From Agromyces sp. ISL-38 (GTDB lineage Bacteria; Actinomycetota; Actinomycetes; Actinomycetales; Microbacteriaceae), in NCBI RefSeq assembly GCF_018613935.1, contig NZ_JAGGPF010000001.1, forward strand, positions 310,001 to 374,000: a stretch of DNA of 64,000 bases. The letters run 5' to 3'. The position numbers and the translations under genes were made by a program. The notes beneath the pieces are model-generated. The model made no database searches. It was given only the letters and a program-made list of their open reading frames with translations, and had not been told where the DNA came from. Shown here piece by piece: positions 40,086 to 49,021 of this stretch; positions within the stretch are counted from its first letter, which is position 1, and every line of letters starts with the position of its first letter.

Positions 40086-40894
40086 TCAGGGTCCTCTCGG
40101 GGGATAGAGGTGTTGGTATGGGGGTCAGATGCCGCGGCGGCACGCTCGACCGCGGGAATCAGTTCATCGAGCTCGTCGACGATCACGTCGGCGCCGAGCT
40201 CCTCGAGGGCGGCGCGCCCGACGCCGCGGTCGACGCCGATCACGAGGCCGAACTCACCCGCCGCGCCCGCCTTCACGCCCGACTCCGCGTCTTCGACGAC
40301 GGCGCAGACGGTGGTCGGCAGGCCGAGCAGCTCGGCGGCACGCTCGAACGTGTCGGGCTCGGGCTTGCCGGGGAGGCCGTCGCGCACGGCGACGGCGCCG
40401 TCGACGACGACATCGAACCGGTGGGCGAGCCCCGCGGCTTCGAGCACCGACGGTGCGTTCTTCGAGCTCGAGACCACGGCGACCCTGTGGCCTGCGCGCT
40501 CGACGGCGTCGAGGAACGCGACGCTTGCGGGATAGGCCGTGACGCCCTCCTCGGCGAGGGTCGCGTTGAAGGCCTCGTTCTTGCGATTGCCGAAGCCGTG
40601 CACGGTATCGGCGGTCGGGGCATCCGTCGGCACACCCTCTGGCACGCGGATGCCGCGGCTCTCGAGGAGGCTCCGAACGCCGTCGTACCTGGGCTTGCCG
40701 TCGATATAGGCGAAGTAGTCGTCGTCGGTGTACGGCGCGGCGCCATGCGCCTCGAGGATCGGCGTGAACAGGCGGGACCACGCATGCATGTGCACGACGG
40801 CGGTGGGCGTGAGCACGCCGTCGAGGTCGAACAGATAGCCGCGGATGCCGGTGAGATCGACGGCAGCGGCGTCTGAGGTGGGGGAGGGGGTCAC
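40082..40894 (-). CDS. HAD-family beta-phosphoglucomutase-like hydrolase
   Basis: A 270-residue HAD protein. The nucleophile motif is YLFDLDGVLTPTA, with VVSSSKNAP (motif II), GKPEPDTFERAAELLG (motif III) and VEDAESGVKAG (motif IV). DxD and the large cap fit beta-phosphoglucomutase, which turns beta-glucose 1-phosphate into glucose 6-phosphate, the product of the neighbouring GH65 enzyme. GTG 40894 follows AAAGGAACGCCC; an ATG five codons earlier (40909) has no ribosome site. Confidence 0.88.
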   Translation of the reverse strand: MTPSPTSDAAAVDLTGIRGYLFDLDGVLTPTAVVHMHAWSRLFTPILEAHGAAPYTDDDYFAYIDGKPRYDGVRSLLESRGIRVPEGVPTDAPTADTVHGFGNRKNEAFNATLAEEGVTAYPASVAFLDAVERAGHRVAVVSSSKNAPSVLEAAGLAHRFDVVVDGAVAVRDGLPGKPEPDTFERAAELLGLPTTVCAVVEDAESGVKAGAAGEFGLVIGVDRGVGRAALEELGADVIVDELDELIPAVERAAAASDPHTNTSIPREDPE

Positions 40895-41056
40895 GGGCGT
40901 TCCTTTCATCGCGTCGGCCGGGGCGCCAGAACCCGCGAGACGATGCTATTCCCGAGGACGGGCGAGCGCGAGGCAGAATGCAGACTCCAAGGAATCGCCA
41001 AGGGTTGGCCGCGCGATGCCGCGGAAGAGCTCGAATGGCTTTGGTCGGCCAAGGGT

Positions 41057-41062
41057 GATAAT
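41057..41062 (+). promoter_or_regulatory. Probable -10 element of tRNA-Leu
   Basis: GATAAT within TGATAATCT lies 35 bp upstream of the tRNA. No convincing -35 box was found at normal spacing. Confidence 0.45.
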
Positions 41063-41097
41063 CTCGCTTGGTTGGCGCGCTTCGGCGCGCTGCACGT

Positions 41098-41184
41098 GCG
41101 CGAGTGGCGGAATTGGCAGACGCGCTGGCTTCAGGTGCCAGTACTCGCAAGGGTGTGGGGGTTCAAGTCCCCCCTCGCGCACCA
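41098..41184 (+). tRNA. leuT: tRNA-Leu (CAG anticodon)
   Basis: A class II tRNA: acceptor GCGCGAG/CTCGCGC, D-arm with GGCAGAC, anticodon stem CTGGC/GCCAG with CAG at 41132-41134, a long variable arm (TACTCGCAAGGGTGT), and T-arm GGGGGTTCAAGTCCCCC. Discriminator A; CCA is encoded at 41182-41184. Confidence 0.98.
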
Positions 41185-41366
41185 CCTGGCTTTTCAGCAG
41201 GCTCCCATTCGAGCCGCGACCCGCCCTTCAGGCGAGGAGCCTTCCGCATGGTCTTCTGCAGCATCTCACTCGAAGAAGGGTCAGCGGGAGCCCATATAAG
41301 AAGGAAGGGCCCCCGCCTGGAACGCGACAAGGTCGATCGCCGCGTTCCGCCTCGGCGATGACCCGA

Positions 41367-41960
41367 CTAGAAGTCGGCGAGCATCTCCTTCATGACGGCG
41401 ATCTCGTCGGTCTGGGCGGCGATGATGGTCTCGGCCAGCTTCGTCGCCTCGGCGTTCTCACCGTCGGCCGCCTCGGCCTGAGCCATCTCGATGGCGCCCT
41501 CGTGGTGAACCGTCATCTGCTCGAGGAACAACCGGGCCGCATCGTCGCCCGTCGCATCCTCGAGCGCCGTCATGTCGTCGTCGGACATCATGCCGTCGCC
41601 GTGATTCATGCCGCCCATGTCGCTCTCCTCCTGACCCCAGTCGGAGAGCATCCCCTTCAGCTGGTCGATCTCGGGCTGCTGGGCGTCCTTGATCCGGGTT
41701 GCGAGGTCACGGACCCGATCGTCGATTCCGTCTTCGGCGAGGAGCGTTTCGCTCATCTCCACGGCCTGCTCGTGGTGCGGGATCATCATCTGGGCGAAGG
41801 TGACATCGGCGCCGTTGAAGGTGCCGGCCGACGTTTTTGAGTCGGCCGGGGCATCCGAGCCGCTCATGTCCATGCCGGACATGCCTCCCGCGCAGCCGCT
41901 CAAGGCGAGGGTGGCCGCCGCCGCGGCGGACACGAGGAGAAGGTTGCGAGTGTTCAGCAT
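41367..41960 (-). CDS. DUF305 lipoprotein, copper-associated
   Basis: A 197-residue secreted lipoprotein. A signal peptide ends in the lipobox LALSGC (Cys23). Two DUF305 halves follow, each with a Met/His cluster: FAQMMIPHHEQAVEMSETLL and FLEQMTVHHEGAIEMAQAEA. A Met/His/Asp-rich linker (MGGMNHGDGMMSDDDM) may bind Cu(I). DUF305 proteins often accompany copper exporters, and CopA is the neighbour. GAAGGAACTC precedes the ATG. Confidence 0.9.
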   Translation of the reverse strand: MLNTRNLLLVSAAAAATLALSGCAGGMSGMDMSGSDAPADSKTSAGTFNGADVTFAQMMIPHHEQAVEMSETLLAEDGIDDRVRDLATRIKDAQQPEIDQLKGMLSDWGQEESDMGGMNHGDGMMSDDDMTALEDATGDDAARLFLEQMTVHHEGAIEMAQAEAADGENAEATKLAETIIAAQTDEIAVMKEMLADF

Positions 41961-42041
41961 TGTGAGTTCCTTCGTTGTCGGTACTGATCGGATCGGAGCC
42001 GCCGCGGTGTGGCCGATGCACGGCCGAGTCGGCAGCGCGGT

Positions 42042-44342
42042 TCACGGGGCGGCGAACGCGACTTCGCCTCGGCGCTGCCGCAGGGAAGGAGCGGCCGCGG
42101 TGTCGGGGGCACCGCGGAAGCGGCGCAACCGTAGGCTGTTGCTCACCACGAACACCGATGACAACGCCATCGCCGCGCCCGCGACGAGCGGGTTCAGCAT
42201 GCCGAGCATCGCCAAAGGGATCGCCGCGACGTTGTATGCGAACGCCCAGAAGAGGTTCGCCCTGATGGTCGCGAGCGTTCGCCGGGAGAGGCGGATCGCG
42301 TCGACGACGGCGACCAGGTCGGTGCGCACGAGGGTCAGGTCGCTCGCTTCGATGGCGACATCCGTGCCGGTTCCCATGGCGATGCCGAGGTCTGCCGTCG
42401 CGAGCGCGACCGCGTCGTTCACCCCGTCACCGACCATCGCGACGACGCGACCGTTCTGCTGCAGGGCGCGAATCACCTCGGCCTTCTCGGCGGGCAGCAC
42501 CTCGGCGCGCACTTCGTCGATGCCGACCTCCGCGGCGACCGCGCGAGCCGCGCGCTCGTTGTCGCCCGTGAGGAGGATCGGCGTGAGACCCAGCGCCTTC
42601 AACTGCGCGACTGCCGTGGCACTCGTGACCTTCACCGTGTCGGAGACTGCGAGGATGCCTCGAGCCCGACCGTCCCAGGCGACCGCGACGACGGTGCCGC
42701 CGCCCGCCTCGAGCGACGCCTGCTGATCGGCGAGGTCGGCCGGAAGCGTGACGCCCCACTGGGCGGAGAGCCACGAGGGGCGGCCGACGAGCACGAGGTG
42801 TCCGTCGATGACGGCCTGCACGCCGAGTCCCTGTTCAGAGGTGAACGACTCCAACGCCGGCAACGGCTGGTCGCCGTCACGGGCCGCAGCAGCGATCGCC
42901 GCGCCGATCGGGTGCTCGGAGCCGGTCTCGGCCGCGCCGGCGAGCCGCAGCACCTCGGATGCATCCTCGCCGGCTGCCGGGATGACGGTGCTGAGGCTCA
43001 TCTTCCCGGTCGTGACGGTTCCCGTCTTGTCGAGCACGATGGTGTCGACGCGGCGGGTCGACTCGAGGATCTGGGGGCCCTTGATCAGGATGCCGAGCTG
43101 CGCACCGCGCCCGGTGCCGACGAGCAGCGCCGTGGGCGTCGCGAGGCCGAGCGCGCAGGGGCACGCGATGATGAGCGTCGCGACGGCGGCCGTGAACGCG
43201 ACCTCGGGGCTCGCGCCGATGAGCAACCAGACGGCGAGCGTCGCGAGCGCGAGCGCGATGACGATGGGCACGAACACCGCAGACACGCGGTCTGCGAGGC
43301 GCTGCACGTCGGCCTTGCCGGTCTGCGCCTGCTCGACGAGACGGGCCATGACCGCGAGTTCCGTGTCGGCGCCCACTCGCTCTGCGCGCACGACGAGCCG
43401 CCCGCCGGCGTTGATGGTCGCCCCGACCACATCGTCGCCGGGCCCGACCTCGACGGGAACGGCCTCGCCCGTGAGCATGCTCGCGTCGACGGCGGAGCTG
43501 CCCTCGACGACCGTGCCGTCGGTGGCGACCTTCTCGCCGGGGCGAACCACGAACAGGTCGCCCACCACGAGGGTCGCGGTGGGGACTCGCAGCTCGATTC
43601 CGCCGCGGAGCACTGTTGCATCTTTGGCGCCCATCTCGAGCAGCGCGGTGATGGCGGCGTTGGAGCGCCGCTTCGCGCGCGCCTCGAAGTAGCGCCCCGC
43701 GAGGATGAAGACCGTGACCGCTGCAGCGACCTCGAGGTAGATCTCGTCGGCTCCGCCGCCGGGCTCGCTGAACAGGACGAAGTCCATCGTCATGCCGGCC
43801 ATTCCGGCCATGCCGAAGAACAACGCGTAGAGCGACCAGCCGAGCGCCGCGAGCACGCCGACGCTGATGAGGGTGTCCATGGTCGCGGCACCGTGCCTGA
43901 GGTTCACCCACGCTGCCCGGTGGAACGGCCATGCGCCCCAGACCGCCACGGGCGCGGCGAGGGCGAGGGCGAGCCACTGCCAGTTCGTGAACTGCAGCAC
44001 CGGGATCATCGACATCGCCACGACCGGGATCGTCAGGGCGATCGAGATGAACAGGCGCTGGCGGAGGGATGCCGCTTCGGCGCCGATCTCGCGCGCGCCG
44101 CCTGCCTCGGTCGACTCGGTCGGTGGGGGCGCCGGCAGCTCGGCGGTATAGCCGGTCGCTTCGACCGTCGCGATCGCGTCATCGACGCTGACACCGTCGG
44201 GCAGGTGCACGCTCGCCTTCTCGGTGGCGTAGTTCACCGTCGCCTCGACCCCTGGCATCCGATTGAGTCGCTTCTCGATGCGAGCGGCACAGGACGCGCA
44301 GGTCATGCCGCCGACGAGCAGTTCGACCTGCTGAGCGCTCAT
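42042..44342 (-). CDS. copA: Cu(+)-exporting P1B-type ATPase CopA
   Basis: A 766-residue heavy-metal ATPase exporting Cu(I). The N-terminal metal-binding domain has GGMTCASC (C15, C18). The transmembrane metal site is CPC at 394-396. The phosphorylated Asp is D438 ([10 protein letters not shown]). TGD ([12 protein letters not shown]) and [33 protein letters not shown] complete the catalytic core. Eight membrane helices are expected. Its ATG overlaps the copZ stop by four bases. Confidence 0.95.
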   Translation of the reverse strand: MSAQQVELLVGGMTCASCAARIEKRLNRMPGVEATVNYATEKASVHLPDGVSVDDAIATVEATGYTAELPAPPPTESTEAGGAREIGAEAASLRQRLFISIALTIPVVAMSMIPVLQFTNWQWLALALAAPVAVWGAWPFHRAAWVNLRHGAATMDTLISVGVLAALGWSLYALFFGMAGMAGMTMDFVLFSEPGGGADEIYLEVAAAVTVFILAGRYFEARAKRRSNAAITALLEMGAKDATVLRGGIELRVPTATLVVGDLFVVRPGEKVATDGTVVEGSSAVDASMLTGEAVPVEVGPGDDVVGATINAGGRLVVRAERVGADTELAVMARLVEQAQTGKADVQRLADRVSAVFVPIVIALALATLAVWLLIGASPEVAFTAAVATLIIACPCALGLATPTALLVGTGRGAQLGILIKGPQILESTRRVDTIVLDKTGTVTTGKMSLSTVIPAAGEDASEVLRLAGAAETGSEHPIGAAIAAAARDGDQPLPALESFTSEQGLGVQAVIDGHLVLVGRPSWLSAQWGVTLPADLADQQASLEAGGGTVVAVAWDGRARGILAVSDTVKVTSATAVAQLKALGLTPILLTGDNERAARAVAAEVGIDEVRAEVLPAEKAEVIRALQQNGRVVAMVGDGVNDAVALATADLGIAMGTGTDVAIEASDLTLVRTDLVAVVDAIRLSRRTLATIRANLFWAFAYNVAAIPLAMLGMLNPLVAGAAMALSSVFVVSNSLRLRRFRGAPDTAAAPSLRQRRGEVAFAAP

Positions 44343-44644
44343 CGCGACAGGCCGCCGACGAGCTCGTAACCGGCCTCATCGATGGCGGCCGCCACCCGGT
44401 GCTCGTCGAGCGATGCCTCGCTTGCGACCGTCACGCGGGAGACGCCGCCGGCCACGAGCTGGATGTCGACGTGCTTCACGCCGTCGAGGCGCGCAAGCTC
44501 CTCGGTGACCGACGAGACGCAGTGCGAGCAGGTCATGCCCGCGACGCCGAAGTCGGCGCTCACCAGAGCCGCCGCGGGAGTGCCGTGTTCGTGGGCGTGA
44601 CCCTGCTCAGTTGCGTGCTCGTAGGTGCCGTTGGTGTCGCGCAT
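44339..44644 (-). CDS. copZ: Heavy-metal-associated (CopZ-like) copper chaperone
   Basis: A 101-residue protein: a His-rich leader ([13 protein letters not shown]) followed by one HMA domain with the copper-binding GMTCSHC motif (C39, C42). It should hand Cu(I) to CopA. ATG 44644 has GAGGACACACC as ribosome site; an ATG at 44668 would add eight residues. It is divergent from csoR and overlaps copA. Confidence 0.9.
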   Translation of the reverse strand: MRDTNGTYEHATEQGHAHEHGTPAAALVSADFGVAGMTCSHCVSSVTEELARLDGVKHVDIQLVAGGVSRVTVASEASLDEHRVAAAIDEAGYELVGGLSR

Positions 44645-44674
44645 AGGTGTGTCCTCACTCGAACTCATCGAAGT

Positions 44675-44694
44675 ATATACCCCCATGGGGTACA
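44675..44694. promoter_or_regulatory. CsoR-type operator 1
   Basis: TATACCCCCATGGGGTACA is a near-palindrome of the kind bound by copper sensors of the CsoR family (TATACC(C)n core). It overlaps the copZ promoter or 5' region. Confidence 0.75.
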
Positions 44695-44701
44695 CCTCGA
44701 C

Positions 44702-44719
44702 TATACCCCTGAGGGGTAG
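44702..44719. promoter_or_regulatory. CsoR-type operator 2
   Basis: TATACCCCTGAGGGGTAG is a second such palindrome, about 27 bp from the first. The pair sits between divergent copZ and csoR and could control both. Confidence 0.75.
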
Positions 44720-44767
44720 TCTGTCAAACAAGGCAGCGCAGATCGCACGAGCGGAACGAGGACGCAC

Positions 44768-45070
44768 ATGAGCCACACGGCTTCCGGCCACCACGGCTAC
44801 ATCAGCGACAAAGACGAGTACCTGCGCCGCCTGAAGCGCATCGAAGGCCAGGCACGCGGGCTGCAGGGCATGGTCTCCGACGAGAAGTACTGCATCGACA
44901 TCCTCACCCAGGTGTCGGCCATGACGAAGGCGCTCGAGGCCGTCGCGCTCGGCCTGCTGAACGACCACATGACGCATTGCGTGCTCACCGCGGCGCAGGA
45001 AGGCGGCGCGGAGGCCGAAGAGAAGCTGCGCGAGGCATCCGACGCCATCGCCCGGCTCGTTCGATCCTGA
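44768..45070 (+). CDS. csoR: Copper-sensing repressor CsoR
   Basis: A 100-residue CsoR/RcnR-family regulator. The Cu(I) ligands Cys42, His67 and Cys71 keep the same spacing as the M. tuberculosis ligands C36/H61/C65. The core reads YLRRLKRIEGQARGLQGMV. Cu(I) binding releases the operators. It is divergent from copZ-copA, with two operator palindromes in between. Confidence 0.94.
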   Translation: MSHTASGHHGYISDKDEYLRRLKRIEGQARGLQGMVSDEKYCIDILTQVSAMTKALEAVALGLLNDHMTHCVLTAAQEGGAEAEEKLREASDAIARLVRS

Positions 45071-45073
45071 TGC

Positions 45074-45709
45074 TCAGGCGGCCGACCAGCCGCCGTCGCT
45101 CGGGAGCACCACGCCGTTGACGTTCACGCCGTCGTCGCTGAGCAGGAACGTGATCGATGCGGCGAGGGCGTCGCTTTCTGCTGCCTCAGGCATGACGGCC
45201 ATGCCCGTGCGAACCCGCTCGGCCCCGAGCGCTGACGCGAACTTCGCCTCGATGTTCGTGATCGTCGGGCCGGGGGCCACGGCGTTGGTGCGGATGCCGC
45301 TCGGGCCGTACATGAACGCGCTGCTCTTCGTGAGGCCGACGACGGCGTGCTTCGAGGCGGTGTACGCGGCGCCTGCCGCGGAGCCGCGCAGCGCGGCCTC
45401 GGAGGCGACGTTCACGATCGATCCATTCGCCTGCGCGAGCATCGAGGGCACGACGGCGCGCATGAGCTTCATGGTGCCGTCGACGTTGATCGCGAACACA
45501 CGCTTCCAGACCGCGTCGGAGATCTCGCCGACGGGGGTCATGTCGTCCATGATGCCGGCGACGTTCGCGAGCGCGTCGATGCGGTCGCCCGCGGCCGACA
45601 GGATCCGGGCGATCGCGGCGGGCGTGGGCGCTCTTCCACGCGGCATTCGCCCCGCGCTGACGGCGGGTGTCGCTCAGCCGTTCGAGGTCAGCTGCCCGGC
45701 GGTGCTCAC
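45074..45709 (-). pseudogene. Decayed short-chain dehydrogenase/reductase gene
   Basis: From 45646 a 190-residue frame encodes the C-terminal three-quarters of a classical SDR: DALANVAGIMDD, SIVNVASEAAL, the catalytic Y-x3-K (AAYTASKHAVV), then GIRTNAVAPGPTITNI and DGGWSA. The N-terminal NAD-binding TGxxxGxG and first ~50 residues are missing. Upstream, a GTG at 45709 opens an 11-codon piece (VSTAGQLTSNG) resembling an SDR start, but stops at 45674. This fits an internal deletion with frame loss. A shortened expressed protein is not excluded. Confidence 0.7.
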
Positions 45710-45713
45710 CTGA

Positions 45714-46418
45714 TCACTCGAGCGGCTCGATGAGCGTGGGGTCCTCGGGGTCGACCGTGCGGGTGTTGTTCACCTTGCGGTCGACCTCGTAGTTCGTGAT
45801 GGTCGACGCGACCTTCTCGGACTCGGCGTTGAGGAGCGCGACCATGTCCTCTTTGCCGGCGTCGTCGAGCTTGACCGGGGCGAGGTACTCGTCCCACGCG
45901 TCGCGGTCGAGGAAGACCGGCATGCGGTCGTGCACCTCGCCCGAGGCATCCCGAGCCTCGCGAGTGATGATCGACGTCGACACCTCCCACTCGTCGCCGA
46001 CTTTGCGCGCCGTGTAGATGCCGGCCGCGGCGAGCATCGGGTGTGGGCCGTGAAGGAAGAACGCCTGCTTGTTGCCCGGCTCGCCGGTCCACTCGTAGTA
46101 GCCGCGCATCGGCACCAGGCATCGGGATGACGCGAACGCACCCTTCCACAGCCCGTTCGTGGCGACGGTCTCAATGCGGGTGTTGAACTGCGGGCGCTTC
46201 GACTCCTTCATGAAGGAGGGATGGAAGTTCCAGACCGCCGGGTCGATCGACCGGACGATCTCGCCGGTCTCCTTGTTCTGGCGCTCACGCACGATCGGCA
46301 CCAGCTGGGTGGGGGCGAGCGAGTACTGCGGCCTCCAGTCGCGGTAGTCATTGCCTTGCGCGACGAACTCCTGGATCATCTCGTCGACCTTGGCGTCGTT
46401 CGCGAAGCGTCCGCACAT
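45714..46418 (-). CDS. SOS response-associated peptidase family protein (YedK/HMCES)
   Basis: A 234-residue SRAP protein that crosslinks covalently to abasic sites in single-stranded DNA via Cys2. The mature start MCGRF is intact, which fixes the ATG at 46418. Further active-site residues lie in NTRIETVATN, GYYEWTG and GEVHDRMPVFL (conserved His). Length is normal. Confidence 0.93.
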   Translation of the reverse strand: MCGRFANDAKVDEMIQEFVAQGNDYRDWRPQYSLAPTQLVPIVRERQNKETGEIVRSIDPAVWNFHPSFMKESKRPQFNTRIETVATNGLWKGAFASSRCLVPMRGYYEWTGEPGNKQAFFLHGPHPMLAAAGIYTARKVGDEWEVSTSIITREARDASGEVHDRMPVFLDRDAWDEYLAPVKLDDAGKEDMVALLNAESEKVASTITNYEVDRKVNNTRTVDPEDPTLIEPLE

Positions 46419-46464
46419 GCCCCCAGTCTGCACCCGCCCGCCGACAGTCGCCATCGATCGGCGC

Positions 46465-46998
46465 TCAGTCGCGCTGGGCGATCGGCAGTACCTCGGCGTT
46501 CGGGAGGCCGGCCAGGAACGCCCCGGTGACGAGCAGCTTCGATCCGCGGATGCCGCTGCCGACGATGAGTCGATCGTGGGCCGCGACCGACTCGTCCACG
46601 AGAATCGGCCAGTCGGCTGGAAGGCCGATCGGCGTGATGCCGCCGTATTCCATGCCGCTCAGCTCGACGGCGTCGTCCATCGGCGCGAACGAGAGCTTGC
46701 GGGCGCCGAGGTGTCGCCGCACGGCGCCGTTCACGTCGAGGCGGTGGGATCCGCGCACGAGGCAGGCCGCGTACCAGCTCCGCTCGCCGCGACGGGCTTG
46801 CACGATCACACAGTTCGCGCCATCGGCCATCGGGATCGCGTAGTGCTCGCAGAATGCAGCGGTATCGGCGAGCGAGGGGTCGATCGCCGCGACCAGGACG
46901 CCTGCGGCATCCGTCGATCGGAGCAGCGCAGCCGTCGGTGCGGCGAGGAGCGCGGGGGAGTCGATGGCTGGCGTGAAGTCGAGCGTTCCGAAGCGCAT
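46465..46998 (-). CDS. YbaK/EbsC-type aminoacyl-tRNA deacylase
   Basis: A 177-residue trans-editing deacylase of the YbaK/ProX fold, expected to hydrolyse mischarged tRNAs such as Ala/Cys-tRNA(Pro). Visible parts are NCVIVQARRG, RRHLGARKLSFAPMDDAVELSGMEYGGITPIGLP and the closing GSGIRGSKLLVTG. ATG 46998 gives a family-like N-terminus. Substrate is inferred from fold. Confidence 0.85.
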   Translation of the reverse strand: MRFGTLDFTPAIDSPALLAAPTAALLRSTDAAGVLVAAIDPSLADTAAFCEHYAIPMADGANCVIVQARRGERSWYAACLVRGSHRLDVNGAVRRHLGARKLSFAPMDDAVELSGMEYGGITPIGLPADWPILVDESVAAHDRLIVGSGIRGSKLLVTGAFLAGLPNAEVLPIAQRD

Positions 46999-47126
46999 GG
47001 TGGCTTCAGCGTACGACGGATGCCGCGGCCGGCTTCTCGCGAGACGTGACCGACCCCGAAGTTCCACGGCGCGAACACCGTGGGCGGTGCGCTCCGTGAC
47101 GATGTCGTGATCAACGACTCGGGGGT

Positions 47127-47200
47127 TTGGGAGGACATCCGCGGGTTGGTGAGGACGAATGCGGGCGCAGGTGTCCTCCCAATCGCGCTATGTCCTCCCG
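47127..47200. repeat. Short inverted/direct repeat trio
   Basis: TTGGGAGGACA (47127-47137) is an exact inverted copy of TGTCCTCCCAA (47172-47182), and ATGTCCTCCCG follows at 47190-47200. It lies in the 227-bp space upstream of the YbaK-type gene and downstream of the alcohol dehydrogenase. It could be a terminator stem or a protein site. Confidence 0.5.
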
Positions 47201-47225
47201 AGCCGTTGAGCCGAGCTCACCGACT

Positions 47226-48275
47226 TCAGTCGAACGTCACGACCACCTTGTCCGCCGCGCCGGGCGTCGCCGCGGTCGTGAGCGCCTCCTCGACGTCGTC
47301 GAACGAGAACTGGTCGCTGACGATGGCGCCGTAGCGCTCCCAGTGCTCGATGATGTCGTTCGTGACCTCGAAGATCTCGGTCGGATAGCCCACCGCCATC
47401 ACGATCGTGAGCTCCGTCGAGAGGATCGAGCCGAAGTCCACCTCGACGGGCTTCTTGTGCACCGCGACGATGCCGAGCTTCGCGCCGTGCTTGGCGTTCT
47501 TCAGGATCATGTCGATCACGACAGGAGCGCCGGCGGCATCGAGGTAGAGGTCGGTGCCGGGACGTGACTCACCCGGGCGCCGTGGCGCGTTGCCGTGGAG
47601 CTCGACCAGGCGCGCGACGACGTCTTCCTCTGCCGAGTTGATGACGGCGTCGGCACCGACCTCGAGTGCGGTCTCGAGGCGGGCGGGGATGAGGTCGACG
47701 ACGACCACGCTCTCGACGCCGCGGAGCTTGAATCCGATGGCCGCACCGAGGCCGATTGGGCCGGCGCCGAACACGACGACCTTGTCGGTCGGCTTCGGGT
47801 CGAGGCGGTTGACGCCGTGACGCGCGACGGCCATCGGCTCGTTGAGGGCGGCCACGGCGAACGGGATGTGGTCGGGCACGATCGCCACGCTCGAGCCGAG
47901 CTCGGCGTTCTCGATGAGCAGGTAGTTCGCGAGGGCGCCGGTCGCGCCGCCGTTGCCGATGATGCCGCTCGGCGCGACCATCGGGTTGATCACGACATGG
48001 GCGCCGAGCGGAATGTCGACCACTTCCGCCCCGACGTCGACGACCTCGCCCGCCGGCTCGTGGCCGAGGGGAGTGTGGCCCTGCCGAGGGGGGATGCCGC
48101 CGATCTGCGTGTAGAAGGCGTCGGATCCGCAGATGCCGCACGCGCGCACCTTCACGAGGATGTCCTTCGGGCCGGCCGCGGGTCGCGGCACCTCGAGCTT
48201 CGTTACGGTTCCGGGACCGGTGACGTAGACGGCGTGCATGGTGTCAGTGGGGGCGACGGATGCCTCGGGGCTCAT
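47226..48275 (-). CDS. Zinc-dependent alcohol/polyol dehydrogenase (MDR family)
   Basis: A 349-residue medium-chain dehydrogenase oxidising a polyol or similar alcohol with NAD(P)+. Catalytic zinc residues are in ACGICGSDAF and GHEPAGEV; the cofactor loop is VFGAGPIGLGAAIGFKLRG. The four-cysteine structural-zinc lobe is absent, as in some sorbitol/idonate dehydrogenases. Divergent from the TetR gene, with palindromes between; probably repressed by it. Confidence 0.88.
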   Translation of the reverse strand: MSPEASVAPTDTMHAVYVTGPGTVTKLEVPRPAAGPKDILVKVRACGICGSDAFYTQIGGIPPRQGHTPLGHEPAGEVVDVGAEVVDIPLGAHVVINPMVAPSGIIGNGGATGALANYLLIENAELGSSVAIVPDHIPFAVAALNEPMAVARHGVNRLDPKPTDKVVVFGAGPIGLGAAIGFKLRGVESVVVVDLIPARLETALEVGADAVINSAEEDVVARLVELHGNAPRRPGESRPGTDLYLDAAGAPVVIDMILKNAKHGAKLGIVAVHKKPVEVDFGSILSTELTIVMAVGYPTEIFEVTNDIIEHWERYGAIVSDQFSFDDVEEALTTAATPGAADKVVVTFD

Positions 48276-48335
48276 GGTCGGGCGCCTTTCAGATGTGTGG
48301 TCGGGGTTGCCGGTGCCGTGGCATCCGTCAACCGC

Positions 48336-48381
48336 CTAACTGATCGGCTAGGATCGATCACGAGGATAGCCGATCGGCTAG
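48336..48381. promoter_or_regulatory. Paired TetR operators
   Basis: TAGCCGATCGGCTA (48367-48380) is a perfect 14-bp palindrome. A second copy of its right half, CTGATCGGCTAG (48340-48351), lies 27 bp away. They sit between the divergent dehydrogenase and TetR genes, the normal place for an autorepressor operator. Confidence 0.72.
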
Positions 48382-48431
48382 TTCGCCTCAACAGTTCGGG
48401 TAGAGTCGCAGCCGACACTCAGGAGGTGCAC

Positions 48432-49001
48432 GTGGCGGAAGGTCGAGTCGGCACGCTCTCGGCGCGAGACCGGGTGATCCGCACCGCCCGATCCCTCTTC
48501 ATCGACCGCGGCTTCGCCGCGACATCGCTGCAGATGATCGCCGACGCCCTGGGCGTCACCAAAGCGGCGGTCTATCACCAGTTCCCCTCGAAGGCGGAGA
48601 TCCTCGCAGCGGTGCTCGAACCCGCGATCGAGCAGATGCGGAGCATCCCGCGAGACGCCGAGCAGGCCGGCTCGCGAGCCCACGCCTTCGAGACGGTGCT
48701 CGAGGGGCTCGTCGATCTCGTGATGGAGCACGGTGAGATCGCCGCGATGATCCGAAGGGATGCCGCGGTCGCCGAGGTCCTCGCGGCCGACGGCTCATTC
48801 GCCTCGCTCACCGACCGACTCGATCGTGCGCTCATCGGCGACAACCCCACGCCCGCGGCCCGAGCGGCACTCATCATCGCGGGTGGCGGGCTGATGATGA
48901 CGGGCGCCGACCCGGCGAGCAGCCTCGTCGACCGGGCAACGCTCCGGCGCGTGCTGTCGGAGTCGGTGCGTCGCCTGCTCGAGCCCTATCGCCCGGTCTG
49001 A
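48432..49001 (+). CDS. TetR/AcrR family transcriptional regulator
   Basis: A 189-residue repressor. The N-terminal HTH reads ARSLFIDRGFAATSLQMIADALGVTKAAVYHQFPSKAEIL (about 18-57). The C-terminal ligand domain is not specific. GTG 48432 follows AGGAGGTGCAC. It probably controls itself and the divergent dehydrogenase. Confidence 0.92.
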   Translation: MAEGRVGTLSARDRVIRTARSLFIDRGFAATSLQMIADALGVTKAAVYHQFPSKAEILAAVLEPAIEQMRSIPRDAEQAGSRAHAFETVLEGLVDLVMEHGEIAAMIRRDAAVAEVLAADGSFASLTDRLDRALIGDNPTPAARAALIIAGGGLMMTGADPASSLVDRATLRRVLSESVRRLLEPYRPV

Positions 49002-49021
49002 CGCCCGTCGCTGACGAGCGA

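Noticed and set aside
37569..40535. A 988-codon open frame on the plus strand opposite the GH65 gene
   Set aside because: It is a mirror of a clear GH65/HAD operon on the other strand. High GC removes stop codons, and its product is Arg/Glu/Val/His-rich with no domain.
41098..45709. A genomic island inserted at tRNA-Leu carrying the copper genes
   Set aside because: No integrase, and I could not find a second copy of the tRNA 3' end as an att repeat in the flanking 5 kb.
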